A stretch of 52,571 bases of DNA from a virus (IMGVR_UViG_3300031670_000002:1-52571); one strand, 5' to 3'. Positions 38,955 through 46,348 are shown, counted from the stretch's first letter. A program made the numbers and translations. The notes: a model not told the origin generated them from the sequence alone.

Positions 38955-39092
38955 CTATTTGTACACACCGAATCCGCCGTTGTACCCGGCGGCGTCGCCA
39001 GCTTGATGACGGGGCCGCTTTGCTGCCAGAGTTCGTGGCAGCGCGCGCCAGTCCGCCACGCTGATCAGGTGATAGCCTAAAAGTGTTTTCAT
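38955..39092 (-). CDS. Small basic protein (45 aa)
   Basis: MKTLLGYHLISVADWRALPR..., a short basic and glycine-rich protein behind TGGAGGA. The adjacent ATG 39095 is too close to the site. Downstream of a 9-bp inverted repeat at 39112-39143. Function unknown. Confidence 0.45.
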   Translation of the reverse strand: MKTLLGYHLISVADWRALPRTLAAKRPRHQAGDAAGYNGGFGVYK

Positions 39093-39150
39093 CATTCCTC
39101 CATTTTCCGCGTCGCTGGCGTTTCAGGGGTTCGTCGCCAGCGATGCTACA

Positions 39151-39426
39151 CTAATCATTTACAGCATCGTTATCCTCGTACACAGTGCCGTCATCCTCCG
39201 GGAGAATGACCGTTGCGACCACCAATCGCTTGTCTTCATGGTTGGTATCTTGCCAGTAGCGATTGATACCAGCCACCAGCGATGCCCGGCGTTCTTCACG
39301 CGGCTTGATCACGGTGTTGGCATACTCGATATCCGCTAATCGTTCCGCCTCCAGGCAAACTGGGCAATTGCAATAGTAGCCCGTCTGCCGGTAGAAATCG
39401 CCAGCTTGCTCACAGGGATAGGCCAT
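39151..39426 (-). CDS. Hypothetical protein with CxCxxC motif (91 aa)
   Basis: MAYPCEQAGDFYRQTGYYCN, then CPVCLEAERLADIEYANTVI: Cys residues at about 5, 19, 21 and 24 could bind one zinc. The rest is acidic. TGGAGAA precedes the ATG. Followed on its 3' side by the hairpin at 39112-39143. Confidence 0.55.
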   Translation of the reverse strand: MAYPCEQAGDFYRQTGYYCNCPVCLEAERLADIEYANTVIKPREERRASLVAGINRYWQDTNHEDKRLVVATVILPEDDGTVYEDNDAVND

Positions 39427-39548
39427 CGTTTATTCTCCATTTCTTGCTATCTTCAATTTTTCGTGCCATGCAACCGGTTCCATTTGCCTTGTTCGTTCGC
39501 ACGCCACGTTGCGCTCCGTCTCGGCCCAAATTTGCCGCTGCGGCGCAT

Positions 39549-40364
39549 TTACGCCCATAAGCCGTCGCGGAAGTCCGTGCCGTTCATGGCGGCGTCGATC
39601 TGCCCGATCTTCAGCCGCGAGCAGAACGCGCCGCCCACAAACTTTTCCAGTTCGTCTAAGCGGTTCGTGCTGATGGCCGTCGGACGATGGTCGTTCACGC
39701 GCGCGTCGAGAATTTCCAGAAAAATCTCATTGCGGAACGCGCTGGGGTTGGCCTTGTCGATATCGTCGATCACGAACAGCCCGGCGCGGATAGCGCGTGA
39801 CACCAGCACGCCGTAATCCTCGTCTTTGGCGTTGATGCGCGCCTGAATCGCGGCAAACAGTTTCGAGGCCGTCGTGAACAACGCGGAAAGGTTGCGCTCG
39901 GCCATGACGGCGTTGCAGACTGCCGCGAGCAGGTGCGTCTTGCCCGTGCCGTAGGAGCCGTGCAGGATGAGCGAGCCTTTGCAGTCGCCCACAAACAGGC
40001 GGGCGGCGTCATACGCGTCAGGCTGCCGGGCGCGATCAAAGGTGGCGAAGGACTTGGCGGCCAGCGCCGTGTCTCGCCAGCGCGTGCCGAGCCAGGTGTA
40101 GCAGTTCGCGGCATAGGCGGCGCGTTGGGTCGCCAGTTGCGCATCGCGGTCGCGGGCAGCGCGGGCGTCCTGTTCGCAGGCGCATTGCTCGCGGATGTAG
40201 CGGCGCACACCGTACATCTCGACGGCTTTGGGCGGCACGACGACGCCGCAGGTCGGACAGGTCGCGGTCGCTTCGTCTGGCGTCTGCGGATAGGCCAGGA
40301 AACGCGACTTGAAGTTGGGAAACGGCGAGACGGCGGAGGCGTGCTGCATGGGTGTGCTGTTCAT
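39549..40364 (-). CDS. DnaC/IstB-like helicase loader
   Basis: 271 aa AAA+ ATPase. The N-terminal zinc module (TCPTCGVVV ... EQCACEQDA) is followed by Walker A GSYGTGKTHLLAA (about residue 136), Walker B LFVIDDIDK (about 196) and a sensor-like ISTNRLDE. It would load the host replicative helicase at the phage origin. It overlaps the initiator stop by ATGA, the lambda O-P arrangement. Confidence 0.82.
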   Translation of the reverse strand: MNSTPMQHASAVSPFPNFKSRFLAYPQTPDEATATCPTCGVVVPPKAVEMYGVRRYIREQCACEQDARAARDRDAQLATQRAAYAANCYTWLGTRWRDTALAAKSFATFDRARQPDAYDAARLFVGDCKGSLILHGSYGTGKTHLLAAVCNAVMAERNLSALFTTASKLFAAIQARINAKDEDYGVLVSRAIRAGLFVIDDIDKANPSAFRNEIFLEILDARVNDHRPTAISTNRLDELEKFVGGAFCSRLKIGQIDAAMNGTDFRDGLWA

Positions 40365-41734
40365 GGCGCTGTCCTTCCCGGCGTTGCGGATAACGCCGCC
40401 TGTTTGGCCGCCACACGCGCTTTGGCGGCGTCGATATTTTTCTGGCGCTGCTCAAGGCTGACCAACGGGCCGCGCCCTGTCGCGTTGGCGGTGTCTGGCG
40501 CGGCAGGACGGTGTGCCTGCTCGCGCTTGAGGTACTTGCGGATGTTGTTGGCAACATCGCAGATGTCACAGCCGCCCAGCGCGACGTAGTACGGATCGGC
40601 CTCCATCACGCCGCGGATACGGATCACGGTCGCCTCGTCGAACTGCTCGGCTAAGCCTTTGGCGCACGTCGAGGCTTGCATGAGCTTGTATGTGCTGATG
40701 GGAATGCCGCCGCGCCAATAGTCAAACCACGCCTGGCACTTGCGCGTCCCCCAGGGCATGTCGGCAGTCGGCATCGCTGGCGGGCCTTTGGGCGTATCCG
40801 CCGGGTCGGCTTTGGCTTTGCGGGCGGGTTTCACGGCGGGCAGCGCCGGGTTCGTCGGCGGCTTCTCAGGGTGCGGCGGCGTCGTGTTGACGTTTGCCCC
40901 CGGCGCAACAGGCGCGCGCTGTCCGAACGCCGCCTGCTCGCCAGTGTGTCCAGTGTCAGGCGCAACCGAAACCGCCGGTAACACCTGCTGGGGGGACTGG
41001 ACAAGCGCGAGAGATGTATGTTGAGACGCCGTCTCAGGTCGCGGCATCGCTGGCAAGCGCGGAATCGTCTCTTCGGCATCGTCCTCAAACGAGAGAGGCG
41101 CTGAGAGAGCATCCGGCGCATGTGGCGCATCGGCGCTAGCCGTGCGCAATGAATCGCTCTTTCTTGATTCTTCTTGTTTCTTCTTCTCTTCTTTAAGATT
41201 CTTGTGGTCGGGCAAAAGTGCCAGTGACGCCGCGCGTGGGCAAGGCTTACGGCCTCTTTTAGAATTAGCAATATTTCTAAATGGAATTAGCAATTTTTCC
41301 AATTGAATTGGAACTTTTTCTAATTCAATTAGCAATTTTTCCAATTGTTCTGGAAAAAGTTCCAATTGTTTGCGCATTGCAGCAATTAGAAAAAGTTCTA
41401 ATTGTTTGCTGTTACTGGCAAGATCAATCGCGCGCTGTGTCCTATCGAGATGCACGGTGTAAGCATAGCGATAGGACGCTCCGTCAGTCTCCAGGAAGCC
41501 GAGTAAGCGCAAAAGTGGCACGGCGGTATTGTGGAGCGTCTTTACGCAGACTTCCTCGCATAGCCCGTCGATCAGTTCCTCTTGTGTGCAAGAAAAGCTG
41601 TAGGTTGTCTCTTCGCAACCATTCGCGCGAAAGAGCAGATAGGCAAGCAGTTTCGCGGCGGGCTTCACGCCCATGCAGACTTTATTGAAGCAAGGGCGCA
41701 CCTGCAAGAATCGTTCATTCTCAGGGTATTTCAT
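40361..41734 (-). CDS. Replication initiator protein (O-like)
   Basis: 457 aa. The N-terminal ~115 residues form a winged-helix-like region (FNKVCMGVKPAAKLLAYLLF, SCTQEELIDGLCEEVCVKTL). Residues about 105-155 are repetitive (KQLELF, QLEKLL units) because the DNA there holds iterons. A long Pro/Ala/Thr-rich linker leads to a C-terminal domain (WGTRKCQAWFDYWRGGIPIS, MEADPYYVALGGCDICDVAN) that may contact the loader. It probably binds the repeats in its own gene and opens the origin. ATGA-coupled to the loader gene. Confidence 0.7.
   Translation of the reverse strand: MKYPENERFLQVRPCFNKVCMGVKPAAKLLAYLLFRANGCEETTYSFSCTQEELIDGLCEEVCVKTLHNTAVPLLRLLGFLETDGASYRYAYTVHLDRTQRAIDLASNSKQLELFLIAAMRKQLELFPEQLEKLLIELEKVPIQLEKLLIPFRNIANSKRGRKPCPRAASLALLPDHKNLKEEKKKQEESRKSDSLRTASADAPHAPDALSAPLSFEDDAEETIPRLPAMPRPETASQHTSLALVQSPQQVLPAVSVAPDTGHTGEQAAFGQRAPVAPGANVNTTPPHPEKPPTNPALPAVKPARKAKADPADTPKGPPAMPTADMPWGTRKCQAWFDYWRGGIPISTYKLMQASTCAKGLAEQFDEATVIRIRGVMEADPYYVALGGCDICDVANNIRKYLKREQAHRPAAPDTANATGRGPLVSLEQRQKNIDAAKARVAAKQAALSATPGRTAP
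41285..41409 (-). repeat. AT-rich iterons inside the initiator gene: candidate replication origin
   Basis: AATTAGCAATTTTTCCAATT recurs exactly at 41285 and 41327 (42-bp spacing, identical for one base more). AAAAAGTTCYAATTGTTTGC recurs at 41354 and 41390 (36-bp spacing, one mismatch), and inverted partial copies lie between. The block is far more AT-rich than its surroundings and sits in the middle of the initiator gene, as in lambda O. Confidence 0.75.
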
Positions 41735-41952
41735 CCTTGCGCCCCGCTTTCTCGATAGGCGATCTCCGATATCTGCGCTTCCTTGAGATACCCCCGCGCG
41801 ATATCCGCCACAATGAATCCGACGTGCCGCTCACACAGCGCGACGCGCATCCCGTCAATCGTCATCAGCATATAGGCGTCGTTTGGGCAGGACACCTCTT
41901 CTCCAATATCCGCAGTGCAGCGCAGCACGCGCGCACGTTGTTGTTTGTTCAT
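41731..41952 (-). CDS. Hypothetical small protein (73 aa)
   Basis: MNKQQRARVLRCTADIGEEV...SCPNDAYMLMTIDGMRVALC: an N-terminal basic helix and a Cys/His set (C, C, C, H in ERHVGF) that could bind zinc. GGGGGAT precedes the ATG; it overlaps the initiator start by ATGA. Confidence 0.55.
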   Translation of the reverse strand: MNKQQRARVLRCTADIGEEVSCPNDAYMLMTIDGMRVALCERHVGFIVADIARGYLKEAQISEIAYRESGAQG

Positions 41953-42061
41953 AGTAATCCCCCACGATGAAAATAGACAATCATACGTATTCCCTCTCGA
42001 CGCCGCTCCTTGCCATCGTCGCTCGCATGTGCGAAAATGGCAACAGGATAGCGGCGCATCA

Positions 42062-42104
42062 ATCACAAACGGCTACGACTTTGCCGGTGTGAGCCGTTTG
42101 TGAT
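42062..42104. repeat. 13-bp inverted repeat between leftward genes
   Basis: ATCACAAACGGCT (42062-42074) and AGCCGTTTGTGAT (42092-42104) are perfect complements separated by 17 bp. No T tract follows on either strand. It lies between the excisionase-like gene and the small gene before the initiator, so it may be an RNA hairpin or a protein-binding site. Nothing else is seen in 41953-42139. Confidence 0.7.
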
Positions 42105-42139
42105 GCTGCTATCTGGCAAACCAAAGTGATTTGCCTCAG

Positions 42140-42331
42140 TTATTTGGTTTGTTGTCTCTTCTTTTGTTCCTCCACATACCGTTCTAAGTCCTCTTTGGTC
42201 ACGCGCCAAACGCCCCCCACTTTGAAGCCGATCAGTCGTTTTTGTCGGAGTAACTTTTGGATGGTATCTGGAGTCACTTTCAGTTCTGTAGCGATTTCCT
42301 CCACAGTCAAGTAATTGTCCATGACGATCAT
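42140..42331 (-). CDS. Excisionase-like helix-turn-helix protein (Xis/HTH_17)
   Basis: 63 aa. NYLTVEEIATELKVTPDTIQ, then KLLRQKRLIGFKVGGVWRVT and KEDLERYVEEQKK: the MerR-like winged helix of the excisionase/DNA-binding family. It may bend DNA for recombination or act as a transcription regulator. AGGAGGTAGCC precedes the ATG. Driven by the promoter at 42367-42395. Confidence 0.8.
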   Translation of the reverse strand: MIVMDNYLTVEEIATELKVTPDTIQKLLRQKRLIGFKVGGVWRVTKEDLERYVEEQKKRQQTK

Positions 42332-42366
42332 GGCTACCTCCTCTCATCGATGTGAGGCATACCCAC

Positions 42367-42395
42367 ATCATAGCACACATTCCTGAAAAGCACAA
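42367..42395 (-). promoter_or_regulatory. Leftward promoter of the first excisionase-like gene
   Basis: Minus strand: TTGTGC (42390-42395), 17 bp, TATGAT (42367-42372), with TG at the extended -10 position. No palindrome fills the spacer, unlike the other early promoters. Confidence 0.65.
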
Positions 42396-42481
42396 GGAAA
42401 AACGCCTTACATCACCCTGTTGTGCCGTGAAACGTCGTGTCTCCGGTACGTACCGTTCGCTCATTTCATCGAAATAGCCCA

Positions 42482-42697
42482 TCATGACACCGCCTCACTC
42501 TCAATAAGCATCCCCTGTACCGGCGTGTTGTGCGTCTTCACGGCCCAGGCCAGGCGCGTGCGCGCATTGGAGAGATCGGCGGCTATTTGCTCATGCTGCT
42601 GATAGGTCAGGAAACCGGACTGATACAACGCCAGCACGTCCTCGCGCACGTTGCCGATCTCCTCACAAAGCTTGTTCGCCAATTCGCTGTCGTTCAC
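42482..42697 (-). CDS. Hypothetical helical protein (71 aa)
   Basis: MNDSELANKLCEEIGNVRED..., helical throughout (ALYQSGFLTYQQHEQIAADL, SNARTRLAWAVKTHNTPVQG). It overlaps the gene upstream by ATGA. No family recognised. Confidence 0.55.
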   Translation of the reverse strand: MNDSELANKLCEEIGNVREDVLALYQSGFLTYQQHEQIAADLSNARTRLAWAVKTHNTPVQGMLIESEAVS

Positions 42698-43155
42698 GGC
42701 GTCACCTCACTTTCATACGCCTTGTTCCACTTGCGCGCAAGGTAGGACGCCCGGCGGCGCGGATACAGGCCGTACACGTCGCCTGTCTGCCGATCCACGA
42801 TCTGATAGCCGTCGATCACACCTTCCCGCATATCGTAGTGCGCCCGTGTGCTATAGCGGCGTTTGGTGGGCGCGGCAAAGTGCGCGGTGTAGTAGGCGTC
42901 GTTATAGGCGTGTTTGCGCGCCCGTTGACAGGCAGGACAGTATTTCGCCTTGCCCACAAGCTCCGTCTGGCACTCGCAACACTGCCCGCGCGGGCGTGTC
43001 ACCGCGCGCGGACCGTCGGCATCGGCGTGCAGTTCGCCGCGCACAATCTTGCTAATCGTGCATTGCGCCATGTGGTAGCGCGCCGCGATCTCGCGTTGGC
43101 GGATACCGAGCGCGTATAATTCGCGGATTTCGGCGGCGCGATCTGCGGTGATCAT
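42694..43155 (-). CDS. HTH protein with zinc ribbon (153 aa)
   Basis: Residues 1-40 carry a resolvase-type HT-H (AAEIRELYALGIRQREIAAR, YHMAQCTISKIVRGE). A four-Cys ribbon follows (QCCECQTELVGKAKYCPACQ), then a basic region. The plan resembles phage endonuclease/regulator proteins of the HTH-plus-Zn kind. It probably binds DNA. ATGA-coupled on both sides. Confidence 0.65.
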   Translation of the reverse strand: MITADRAAEIRELYALGIRQREIAARYHMAQCTISKIVRGELHADADGPRAVTRPRGQCCECQTELVGKAKYCPACQRARKHAYNDAYYTAHFAAPTKRRYSTRAHYDMREGVIDGYQIVDRQTGDVYGLYPRRRASYLARKWNKAYESEVTP

Positions 43156-43526
43156 CGCGTCGCCTCGCCTTCGCACACATGCGCGCCGCCGCCAGCCACA
43201 ATGCGCGCGCAACACATCCCGCAGTAGCAATGCACCGGGTGGTGAAAGAATATGGCGCACATGTGGCACAGCTCGCTATGCGCCACGTCGGTGAGCGCGC
43301 GGTGCTTGCCACAGGTGACACAGTAGCGCGTGGCATGGCACTCTACGTAGGCTGTCAGATCGCCTTGCAGCAGCGCCATGTAGTGCTGATCGCAATAGCA
43401 ATACCCCGGCTGATCGGGGAGCGCATGCAGCGCCATATCGCCACAAAAGCGCTGCGCATCGCTCAGGTAGTAGCCACACACCGGCGCAAGCCTCGTGCTG
43501 TCTCCGTGCTGCTGATCTGCCGTCAT
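43152..43526 (-). CDS. Cysteine/histidine-rich protein (124 aa)
   Basis: Fifteen cysteines, grouped as PGYCYCDQHY, RYCVTCGKHR, ELCHMCAIFF and HCYCGMCCAR, suggest two or three zinc sites. Treble-clef or RING-like folds are possible. Function unknown; ATGA-coupled to both neighbours. Confidence 0.6.
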   Translation of the reverse strand: MTADQQHGDSTRLAPVCGYYLSDAQRFCGDMALHALPDQPGYCYCDQHYMALLQGDLTAYVECHATRYCVTCGKHRALTDVAHSELCHMCAIFFHHPVHCYCGMCCARIVAGGGAHVCEGEATR

Positions 43527-43813
43527 GCCGACACCTCCACACTTCCACTTGACCCCATCTGGACATTCGCCAACTCAGCCATGCGCTCATAAAGCGCGAT
43601 TTCCCTTCTCACATTGGAATTGATACCTTTTTCGGATTGCATTCGCTTCCAGGTCGGGTAGTTCAGCGCGGGTATTCCCGCGCTTTTAAGCGGTTCGGCG
43701 ATCTTTTCCTGGTATGCCTGATACCAGGCGGTATAGAGCATCTCTGCTGTCAGCCCTGTCTGCTGACCTGCACGCGGCGCGTGTATATCGAAGAGTTGAG
43801 GCTGGTCGATCAT
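43523..43813 (-). CDS. Hypothetical protein (96 aa)
   Basis: MIDQPQLFDIHAPRAGQQTG..., helical, with TAEMLYTAWYQAYQEKIAEP and a basic middle (YPTWKRMQSEKGINSNVRRE). Coupled by ATGA. No family recognised. Confidence 0.55.
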   Translation of the reverse strand: MIDQPQLFDIHAPRAGQQTGLTAEMLYTAWYQAYQEKIAEPLKSAGIPALNYPTWKRMQSEKGINSNVRREIALYERMAELANVQMGSSGSVEVSA

Positions 43814-44031
43814 CCCACCACCGCCATTTCTCCCGTAGGCGTGTCGTCCCAGCGCCCGATCACGTCGGGATACCAGTCGATCAGCGCCTGCTCGACGGTG
43901 ATCGCGCCCGCTTCGAGCAGCGCGATCAACTCGTCGGACAGGCCGTCATGCCGCGTCACGACATCAGGCGCGTGGCGTTGGTACTCGGCAAAGTGGCGCG
44001 CCCACTCGGCATCGGACAGGCCATCGGTCAT
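43810..44031 (-). CDS. Hypothetical acidic protein (73 aa)
   Basis: MTDGLSDAEWARHFAEYQRH..., short and acidic. The phrase DGLSDE recurs (residues 3-8, 29-34), hinting at an internal duplication. ATGA-coupled both sides. Confidence 0.55.
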   Translation of the reverse strand: MTDGLSDAEWARHFAEYQRHAPDVVTRHDGLSDELIALLEAGAITVEQALIDWYPDVIGRWDDTPTGEMAVVG

Positions 44032-44291
44032 TGCGCCGCCTCCGTTCTGGCCTCATACCTCTTACAAGCAGGCCACGCCGCTTTATGATCGCTGGCTTTT
44101 CCGTGCGTGATTTTGCGCAAATTGCACTTGCGGTAGGTCTGATCGTGGTAGCGCAGGCGCACAAAATGCACACAATCCTTGCACGTCGCCCCGTCCGGCC
44201 CATAGCCGAACACCAGCATCGGATTCTCGCCTTTGGCCGGCACAATGCCGATTGGCGCGCCGTCCCAGCCGCGCACGATTTTAGCCACCAT
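44028..44291 (-). CDS. Zinc-binding small protein (87 aa)
   Basis: MVAKIVRGWDGAPIGIVPAK..., then ATCKDCVHFVRLRYHDQTYR, KCNLRK and WPACKRYE: four Cys in the spacing of the short phage zinc proteins with a CKDC-H-F motif. It overlaps the upstream gene by 11 bp. Role unknown. Confidence 0.6.
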   Translation of the reverse strand: MVAKIVRGWDGAPIGIVPAKGENPMLVFGYGPDGATCKDCVHFVRLRYHDQTYRKCNLRKITHGKASDHKAAWPACKRYEARTEAAQ

Positions 44292-44529
44292 CCGCCTCCC
44301 GTTCCTCGCGCAGCCGTATCGTCGTCAGCATGTCCTCCACATGCCGCTGCGCCTCTTGCGCCGCATCACGCGAGACGCGGAGGTACTGGCGCACGCCGAT
44401 CATCTGGTCGCGCTCGGCATCGCTGCACGCGGCATCGCTCATTGCCATCTCGATAGCGCGCATGGCCGCCGAGATCTGATCGATCTCGCGGTTGATAGCG
44501 GTCTGCGCTCGCTGGAGGTGTTCTCTCAT
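44281..44529 (-). CDS. Hypothetical helical protein (82 aa)
   Basis: MREHLQRAQTAINREIDQIS..., helical and likely coiled coil. GGGAGGTGCGCA gives a good site at 44529. First gene of the Cys-rich leftward cluster (42482-44529). Upstream, the strand opposite carries small RNA-like units. Confidence 0.55.
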   Translation of the reverse strand: MREHLQRAQTAINREIDQISAAMRAIEMAMSDAACSDAERDQMIGVRQYLRVSRDAAQEAQRHVEDMLTTIRLREEREADGG

Positions 44530-44611
44530 TGCGCACCTCCCAGCAACCGCCGCGTGGTATACCTGCACCACATGTCGGATTGCAGCACGCTATACAGCGA
44601 CGGCGTGCGTG

Positions 44612-44713
44612 TGGTAGAATGCTGCTGAGGCACAATGGCCTCAATACCAAATCGATTAACGAATGAAGTAATTCCTGAGTGTTGTACGGCGGGTTGACCC
44701 CCGCCATTTTTTG
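44612..44713 (+). ncRNA. Candidate small RNA 1 (promoter, hairpin, terminator)
   Basis: Extended -10 TGGTAGAAT (44612-44620), then TGAGGC-6-GCCTCA (44626-44643), then a terminator GGCGGG-6-CCCGCC (44688-44705) followed by TTTTTT. A transcript would be about 86 nt, from near 44627 to 44713. No ORF with a Shine-Dalgarno lies inside. Oriented against the leftward operon. Confidence 0.5.
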
Positions 44714-44765
44714 TGTCCTGTGACACGCTGATACCCCTTTCTGTGTGTCCCCCAAAGAGGCTATA

Positions 44766-44794
44766 TTGACGTAGAGGTTTCTCTACGGTATACT
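44766..44794 (+). promoter_or_regulatory. Rightward promoter with palindromic spacer
   Basis: TTGACG (44766-44771), 17 bp, TATACT (44789-44794). The spacer is an inverted repeat CGTAGAG-GTTT-CTCTACG (44770-44787), a likely operator. The transcript meets a terminator within 60 bp. Confidence 0.7.
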
Positions 44795-44800
44795 CTCTTT

Positions 44801-44864
44801 GTGGCTGTTTGTTGACGACACCCGTTTCCCCACCCGCGAAGACAGGGAAGCGGGTGTCTTTTTG
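44801..44864 (+). ncRNA. Candidate small RNA 2 ending in a strong terminator
   Basis: From the promoter at 44766-44794 a transcript of about 64 nt would end at a 14-bp stem (GACACCCGTTTCCC / GGGAAGCGGGTGTC, 44817-44858, one G-T pair) with TTTTT. It contains no usable ORF. Its T tract abuts the 3' end of the convergent HTH gene at 44865, so it may overlap that messenger RNA's tail. Confidence 0.55.
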
Positions 44865-45080
44865 TTAATCGCCCTCTTCTTCGTCTTCTTTCTGCGGATA
44901 GGAATGGGTGCGAACATAGGCGTCGAGCGCACTTTGGGAAATGCGATACTGATTGCGCACGCGAATCGCCCCTAATTCTCCATCGTCGATCATACGTCGG
45001 ATCGTGCGCCCCGTCACGCGGAGTCGCTTTGCCAGTTCCTCAACGGTGTAGAGATGTTCATCTGTCATTGTTACGCTCAT
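44865..45080 (-). CDS. Excisionase-like helix-turn-helix protein, second copy
   Basis: 71 aa. LYTVEELAKRLRVTGRTIRR, then MIDDGELGAIRVRNQYRISQ and SALDAYVRTHSY: the same MerR/Xis-type winged helix as 42140-42331, with an acidic tail. The start at 45080 follows AAGGGAAT. Its promoter (45128-45156) is part of a divergent pair with symmetric sites, which suggests autoregulation. Confidence 0.82.
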   Translation of the reverse strand: MSVTMTDEHLYTVEELAKRLRVTGRTIRRMIDDGELGAIRVRNQYRISQSALDAYVRTHSYPQKEDEEEGD

Positions 45081-45127
45081 ATTCCCTTGTCCTATCTGTC
45101 CGAAAACACGTAAAGATGCATAAACAA

Positions 45128-45156
45128 AGCATATCATACCGATCTGGAAATTGCAA
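45128..45156 (-). promoter_or_regulatory. Leftward promoter of the second excisionase-like gene
   Basis: Minus strand: TTGCAA (45151-45156), 17 bp, TATGCT (45128-45133). The -35 overlaps one arm of a 10-bp inverted repeat (45144-45153 and 45170-45179). Confidence 0.6.
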
Positions 45157-45211
45157 GCCCCTCTGCGCCCAATTTCCAGGCGGTTGCGATTTCTCTACAA
45201 ACTGCTATGCA
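45144..45211. promoter_or_regulatory. Divergent control region with paired operator half-sites
   Basis: CTGGAAATTG (45144-45153) and CAATTTCCAG (45170-45179) form a perfect 10-bp inverted repeat with 16 bp between. One arm covers the leftward -35. A weaker rightward promoter, TTGCGA-16 bp-TATGCA with an extended -10, follows at 45184-45211. Rightward RNA could carry only very short ORFs; 45212-45300 shows no convincing gene. Confidence 0.5.
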
Positions 45212-45301
45212 AAGTGGTTGAGAAACGCGGTAGTGTGGTGATGATTTTAACTTTTGGGGATGTGCTGCGTCTTTAGAAGTAGACAGGCGAGTAGCGCGGC
45301 A

Positions 45302-45340
45302 TGGTAGAATGTCCCTGAGCGCAGGTGTTGCGCTTTTTTG
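45302..45340 (+). ncRNA. Candidate very short RNA 3 (promoter directly joined to terminator)
   Basis: Extended -10 TGGTAGAAT (45302-45310), then AGCGCA-5-TGCGCT (45318-45334) and a T run. Transcription would stop after about 25 nt. The promoter block TGGTAGAATG plus CTGAG three bases later is repeated from candidate RNA 1. It could be an abortive RNA, a roadblock or a decoy promoter. Confidence 0.4.
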
Positions 45341-45415
45341 TATCGTAACCTTTACGGGCCAATAACACTCGACACACGCCGCCAGGGATTTGCAGCCCGG
45401 CGGCGTTGCTCGTTA

Positions 45416-45613
45416 TCAGTCCTTGTGGCGGGCGAGCCAGTCGGCATAGCGCGGGTGGGCGCGTATCCACTGCTCCAGCACGTCGCTGCGGTTGCCGTCG
45501 CCCGCCAGCCAGTCGAGAAAGGCGAGCGTGTCGGCATGGCACGAGACATCGAAGTGGACGCGCCGCTCTATCTTGCGCGGGCGTCCTGGGCCACGTTTTG
45601 GCTTCTCGCTCAT
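45416..45613 (-). CDS. Small DNA-binding protein with AT-hook (65 aa)
   Basis: MSEKPKRGPGRPRKIERRVH holds an AT-hook core (GRPRK). The rest (CHADTLAFLDWLAGDGNRSD, VLEQWIRAHPRYADWLARHK) reads like a ribbon-helix-helix helix pair with the hook as N-terminal arm. It is likely a DNA-binding regulator; the target is unknown. ATGA-coupled to the upstream gene. Confidence 0.65.
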   Translation of the reverse strand: MSEKPKRGPGRPRKIERRVHFDVSCHADTLAFLDWLAGDGNRSDVLEQWIRAHPRYADWLARHKD

Positions 45614-46044
45614 TCCCGTATTGTCTTCATTGACAACGGTTCATCCGGCCAATTGGCCGGGACACCGTCTTCGATTGGTTCGGGGTATTTGAGCAAGCCC
45701 GCGTCGATTTCGGCGTGCGCCTCGCGCAAGGCTTGCGTAATCATGCCGCGCAAGGCGTCAATGCCGATGCGCAGCGACTTGCGTTTCACGGCACGCAAGT
45801 CTTGTGTCCAGTTCAGCAGTTTTGCGACTTTTTCCAGCCACAGGCGGGCGTCCATCTCCTCATCGGCGTACCAATCGGACGCGATATCAATACCGCTTCC
45901 GACGTGACAAAGAATGAAATCATTCTTCGGATCGTTGCTCTGGCGGTGATAGCCCAGGCCCGACCCGACGCCGACGATTACCGGCATTTCGACGCGGTTG
46001 CCGTCGGTACGCAGGATACCGAGCGGCTGCTCCTGAAATTCCAT
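45610..46044 (-). CDS. Hypothetical protein (144 aa)
   Basis: MEFQEQPLGILRTDGNRVEM..., with VGSGLGYHRQSNDPKNDFIL and helical C-terminus. AAGGAGGTTTCT precedes the ATG at 46044. No family recognised. Confidence 0.55.
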   Translation of the reverse strand: MEFQEQPLGILRTDGNRVEMPVIVGVGSGLGYHRQSNDPKNDFILCHVGSGIDIASDWYADEEMDARLWLEKVAKLLNWTQDLRAVKRKSLRIGIDALRGMITQALREAHAEIDAGLLKYPEPIEDGVPANWPDEPLSMKTIRE

Positions 46045-46054
46045 AGAAACCTCC

Positions 46055-46348
46055 TTAGACATTTTCGGACTGGCGATCAACAAACTTGATCGCCAACTGG
46101 AGAGACTTGAAGGATTTGAACCCTTTGGAGACGGTTGAGAATTGCTGATAGCCCAGGAAGTAGCCCTTCCAGCCGCTTCCCTGAATGACCTGACCGGCGG
46201 CGATCAGGTCGGTTACAGTGCGCATTGAGCGGATACGCCCGTCGCAATAGGAAGAGCAAAAGATAGATTGTTCCTGAGGGTAGTACGCGCCGTCTTTTTC
46301 AACGACGCGAAACATTCCGGTGAGTGAGGTGTACAGAACTGTCTCCAT
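46055..46348 (-). CDS. Hypothetical protein (97 aa)
   Basis: METVLYTSLTGMFRVVEKDG..., with two Cys in IFCSSYCDGR and a basic C-terminus (SKGFKSFKSLQLAIKFVDRQ). CAAGGAGATTGAA precedes the ATG. First gene under the perfect promoter at 46393-46421. Confidence 0.55.
   Translation of the reverse strand: METVLYTSLTGMFRVVEKDGAYYPQEQSIFCSSYCDGRIRSMRTVTDLIAAGQVIQGSGWKGYFLGYQQFSTVSKGFKSFKSLQLAIKFVDRQSENV

Noticed and set aside
41285-41409. CRISPR array
   Set aside because: The repeats differ in sequence, are inverted relative to one another and lie in a coding region; there are no unique spacers and no cas genes.
42063-42485. 140-codon leftward frame overlapping the excisionase-like gene
   Set aside because: Only the first ~30 codons look protein-like; the rest covers a promoter and runs out of frame through the better-supported HTH gene. 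The coupled start (ATGA at 42485) leaves a short peptide possible.
44618-45350. tRNA genes or a tRNA cluster in the structured intergenic DNA
   Set aside because: No cloverleaf with D, anticodon and T arms could be built; the hairpins are promoter-terminator pairs.
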